In this document: in pieces, positions 24,288 through 26,237 of the stretch | Numbering within the stretch: position 1 is the first letter of the stretch | Layout: each line of letters begins with the position of its first letter | From: UBA10908 sp964608965 | GTDB taxonomy: Bacteria; Bacillota; Clostridia; Peptostreptococcales; Anaerovoracaceae | Assembly: GCA_964608965.1 (NCBI GenBank) | Contig: CAZSPZ010000024.1 | Span: forward strand, 1 to 26,237 | Direction of reading: 5' to 3' | DNA length: 26,237 nucleotides | The notes under the pieces: model-generated | The model's database searches: none | Told to the model about the DNA's origin: nothing | Seen by the model: the letters and a program-made list of their open reading frames with translations, nothing else | Program-made: the position numbers and the translations under genes

Positions 24288-25235
24288 TTATAGCGACGAA
24301 ATAAAGGCTTCGACTTCTTCGTTATAAGGATAACCCATGCCGGGTTTCTTTGTCATGGAACCTTTGCGCGTCACTTTAAAGGCTGCATACTTTCCCGCAT
24401 ATTCGGCGGCATCCCGTACGCCAAGGCCGCGTACGAGGCCGGCGGCAAAAGCCGCCAGGTAACCGTCCCCTGCGCCTATTGTGTCCACCGCATCCACTTT
24501 GATCGGCCCCACCAGGAAATAGCCGTCCGCTGAAAGCACTGCGCTGCCATGCTCGCCGCAGGTAACGATTACGCCGCCGCACCGGTATTGCGTCCGAAGT
24601 CTTTGCGCGATGCTCTGCATATCGTCGGTGGCATCTTCGGGCAGTCCTAAAAGAGCCTTAGCTTCTATATCATTCAATATCATGTAATCCAAATAGGAAA
24701 GCTCTTCCATCGGTTCGTCCGGAAGCGGACTGATGTTGCATATTGTCGTAAGACCGAACTTTTCTTTTGCGAGTTTTGCTCCTGCCAGTGATTTTTTAAA
24801 AGGCATGCCGAAGCCGGTGATAAAAATTTTCGCATCTTTCATGGCGTCCATGGCTTGCTCGACTTCTCCGGCCGTCAGGTATTCGCACGCACTGTCACCG
24901 TCAACGATTGTATTATATCCTTCTTCGTCGATCATGATCAGTCCGGTACCGGTGGCTACGGTATCGTCAAATATCATAAAGGTGGCATCCACACCCGATT
25001 CCTCCAGCCATTTACGCCCCATCTCTCCCCAGGGATCGCAGCCGACTTTTCCGATATAGCCCGTCGCTATACCCAGACGTCCTAAAGCAACCGAAACGGT
25101 AACGCCTTTTCCGCCATCCTCTTCTACTTTCCAATTTTTAGCGGCGAGAGTTTCTCCGCGGCGAGGCAGGCGTTTTACATAACATACTTGTCCCACGCCA
25201 TGGCTGTTTAAAACGATTACGTCAACATGTGCCAT
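24288..25235 (-). CDS. PfkB/ribokinase-family sugar kinase (copy 2)
   Basis: The 315 residues are clearly paralogous to the facing kinase at 23213-24157: both start with xDVIVLNSHGVGQ, share GDPWG-like and SLAGAK segments, and have GAGDGY. The catalytic base is D257 (DTIGAGDGY). In the first signature the conserved Asn of GGKGxN is Thr (GGKGVTVSVALGRLG), so the substrate may differ from that of copy 1. It starts 11 bases after the aldolase gene with GGAGG between, so the two form an operon. The terminator is shared with the plus-strand operon. Confidence 0.88.
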   Translation of the reverse strand: MAHVDVIVLNSHGVGQVCYVKRLPRRGETLAAKNWKVEEDGGKGVTVSVALGRLGIATGYIGKVGCDPWGEMGRKWLEESGVDATFMIFDDTVATGTGLIMIDEEGYNTIVDGDSACEYLTAGEVEQAMDAMKDAKIFITGFGMPFKKSLAGAKLAKEKFGLTTICNISPLPDEPMEELSYLDYMILNDIEAKALLGLPEDATDDMQSIAQRLRTQYRCGGVIVTCGEHGSAVLSADGYFLVGPIKVDAVDTIGAGDGYLAAFAAGLVRGLGVRDAAEYAGKYAAFKVTRKGSMTKKPGMGYPYNEEVEAFISSL

Positions 25236-25246
25236 AGTATCCTCCG

Positions 25247-26152
25247 CTATTTCGCTATGCCTAATTCCTTCATCGTCTTATCGATATAGGTTTTTACTTC
25301 GTCCGAAACAAAGTCTTGATGGGCCGGCATTCTGGAATGCTCCACCACAGGTCCGCCGGTAAATTTCTGGGCATACATATATGCTGCGTTGAAAGGCGCT
25401 TTTTTTAGAGCGTTTCGAATTTTGAGAATCTTATTCTGCGCTGCCAAACATTTTTCCGTATCACCCGCAAGTCCGTAATCGATTACTTCTTTCATTTGAG
25501 ACGGGAACGGAACTGCCATGAACGAAACACAGCCTACTGCGCCCATAAGCATCGCAAGGCCATCGGTTGCGTCGCAACCTCCGAGAAAATCAAAGTTTTC
25601 CTTATCTATGCGCAGCATCACCTGCATAAAGTGAATCATATCGGTCGTCGCGTCCTTATAACCCCTGAAATTGGGCACGTCCTTCCATATTCTCTCCAGC
25701 GTATCCGGATCGAATAATGTGCCCATCTGAACGCTGTTGTAAATATAGCAAGGCTTATCGCAAAATGAAATCAACTGCTTTGCCCAGTCGTACAGCGCCT
25801 CCGGCGTATGGCGAAAATAGGGCGGCGCGCTGATACAGTAACAATCGCACAGTCCGCTTTCCATATATAAGCTTAATAGTTCTTTATTTTGGAGCAGCGA
25901 TGCTTCGAAAGAACAGCCCATGATAAAGCCGTCTTTTCCGGCATGGTCTCTGACGATTTTCAGCAGATCCATCTTTTCCTGATTGGAAAGGCAATGACAT
26001 TCTGCGCCAAGGCCGTTGACGAAGAAGTTGTGGACACCGTTTTTTACCTGAAAATCAATCAATTCTCCCATCATCTTATAGTCGATGGATCCATCTTCAT
26101 GAAATGGGGTAATGAGCTCTGTAAACATTCCCTTTAAAAAATGATTTGCCAT
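25247..26152 (-). CDS. DHDPS/N-acetylneuraminate-lyase-family aldolase
   Basis: This family of class I aldolases or dehydratases uses a Schiff-base lysine and pyruvate-like substrates. The 301 residues form the expected TIM barrel. The Schiff-base lysine is K166 in RGYKDATTD and the catalytic tyrosine Y138 in YIYNS. The GTTGE loop that binds the pyruvate carboxylate in DapA reads GLGAE (47-51), so it is probably neither dihydrodipicolinate synthase nor sialic acid lyase; a sugar-acid aldolase or dehydratase is more likely. Pairing with a sugar kinase fits catabolism of a 2-keto-3-deoxy type acid, which is inference. ATG follows ACAGGAGGATAAA. Confidence 0.85.
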   Translation of the reverse strand: MANHFLKGMFTELITPFHEDGSIDYKMMGELIDFQVKNGVHNFFVNGLGAECHCLSNQEKMDLLKIVRDHAGKDGFIMGCSFEASLLQNKELLSLYMESGLCDCYCISAPPYFRHTPEALYDWAKQLISFCDKPCYIYNSVQMGTLFDPDTLERIWKDVPNFRGYKDATTDMIHFMQVMLRIDKENFDFLGGCDATDGLAMLMGAVGCVSFMAVPFPSQMKEVIDYGLAGDTEKCLAAQNKILKIRNALKKAPFNAAYMYAQKFTGGPVVEHSRMPAHQDFVSDEVKTYIDKTMKELGIAK

Positions 26153-26169
26153 TTTATCCTCCTGTTAAA

Positions 26170-26195
26170 AATGGGCCACGCATGCGTGGCCCATT
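26170..26195 (-). terminator. Perfect 26-base palindrome before the aldolase gene
   Basis: Arms AATGGGCCACGCA / TGCGTGGCCCATT form a perfect hairpin followed by TTTAAC in the minus direction, then at once the aldolase ribosome site. It looks like an intrinsic terminator of a gene beyond the right edge, or an attenuator in the leader of the aldolase operon. I see no promoter between it and the gene, so the second reading deserves weight. Confidence 0.7.
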
Positions 26196-26237
26196 CAAAT
26201 TGGTTTTCTTTGTCAGACTCACAATCCTATGCTTGTT

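Noticed and set aside
25247..26152. Annotating as dapA
   Set aside because: The GTTGE loop is GLGAE and the context is sugar kinases, not lysine synthesis.

Overview
The window looks like a chromosome segment from an anaerobic Clostridia-type Bacillota. The evidence is the gene order fusA-rpsG-rpsL-rpoC-rpoB-rplL-rplJ-rplA-rplK-nusG-secE-rpmG (written left to right, transcribed right to left), a 137-residue Firmicute-type S12, strong AGGAGG-type ribosome sites, a zinc-ribbon L33, a leucine T-box leader and a single-chain pyruvate:ferredoxin oxidoreductase. I cannot name the species. I see no CRISPR array, insertion sequence, tRNA or rRNA.

Region 1 (1-12600, minus strand) is the core transcription/translation block. 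Transcription starts upstream of rpmG and runs through secE, nusG, rplK, rplA, an L10 leader with rplJ, and rplL. It is topped up by an internal promoter before rpoB and another before rpsL, and leaves the window in the first ten codons of fusA. rpoC starts at TTG and rpsG at GTG. Points of note are a lysine in RpoB where E. coli has Arg529 of the rifampicin pocket, short dyads over the -35 boxes of two promoters, and a T-box-like sequence between rpsL and rpsG.

Region 2 (12600-22200, minus strand) begins downstream with a separately promoted YbaK/ProX-type editing protein. Above it lies a four-gene unit under a consensus promoter and a T-box leader with a CTC (Leu) specifier: a LeuA-like protein lacking its catalytic residues, a fusion of a xylose-isomerase-like TIM barrel with an AMP-forming acyl-CoA synthetase, a branched-chain aminotransferase, and NifJ-type oxidoreductase, ending in a UUCG-capped hairpin. 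In the order ligase, 2-oxoacid:ferredoxin oxidoreductase, aminotransferase, these enzymes could turn a branched short-chain acid such as isovalerate into leucine by reductive carboxylation. The leucine T-box would switch this on during leucine starvation. This is inference and is the most interesting system in the window.

Region 3 (22200-26237) holds sugar-phosphate-type genes. On the plus strand a NagB-fold protein lacking two deaminase catalytic residues is followed by a PfkB-family kinase. Facing it on the minus strand are a DHDPS/N-acetylneuraminate-lyase-family aldolase and a second, clearly paralogous PfkB kinase. A bidirectional terminator separates the two converging kinases. The substrates are unknown.
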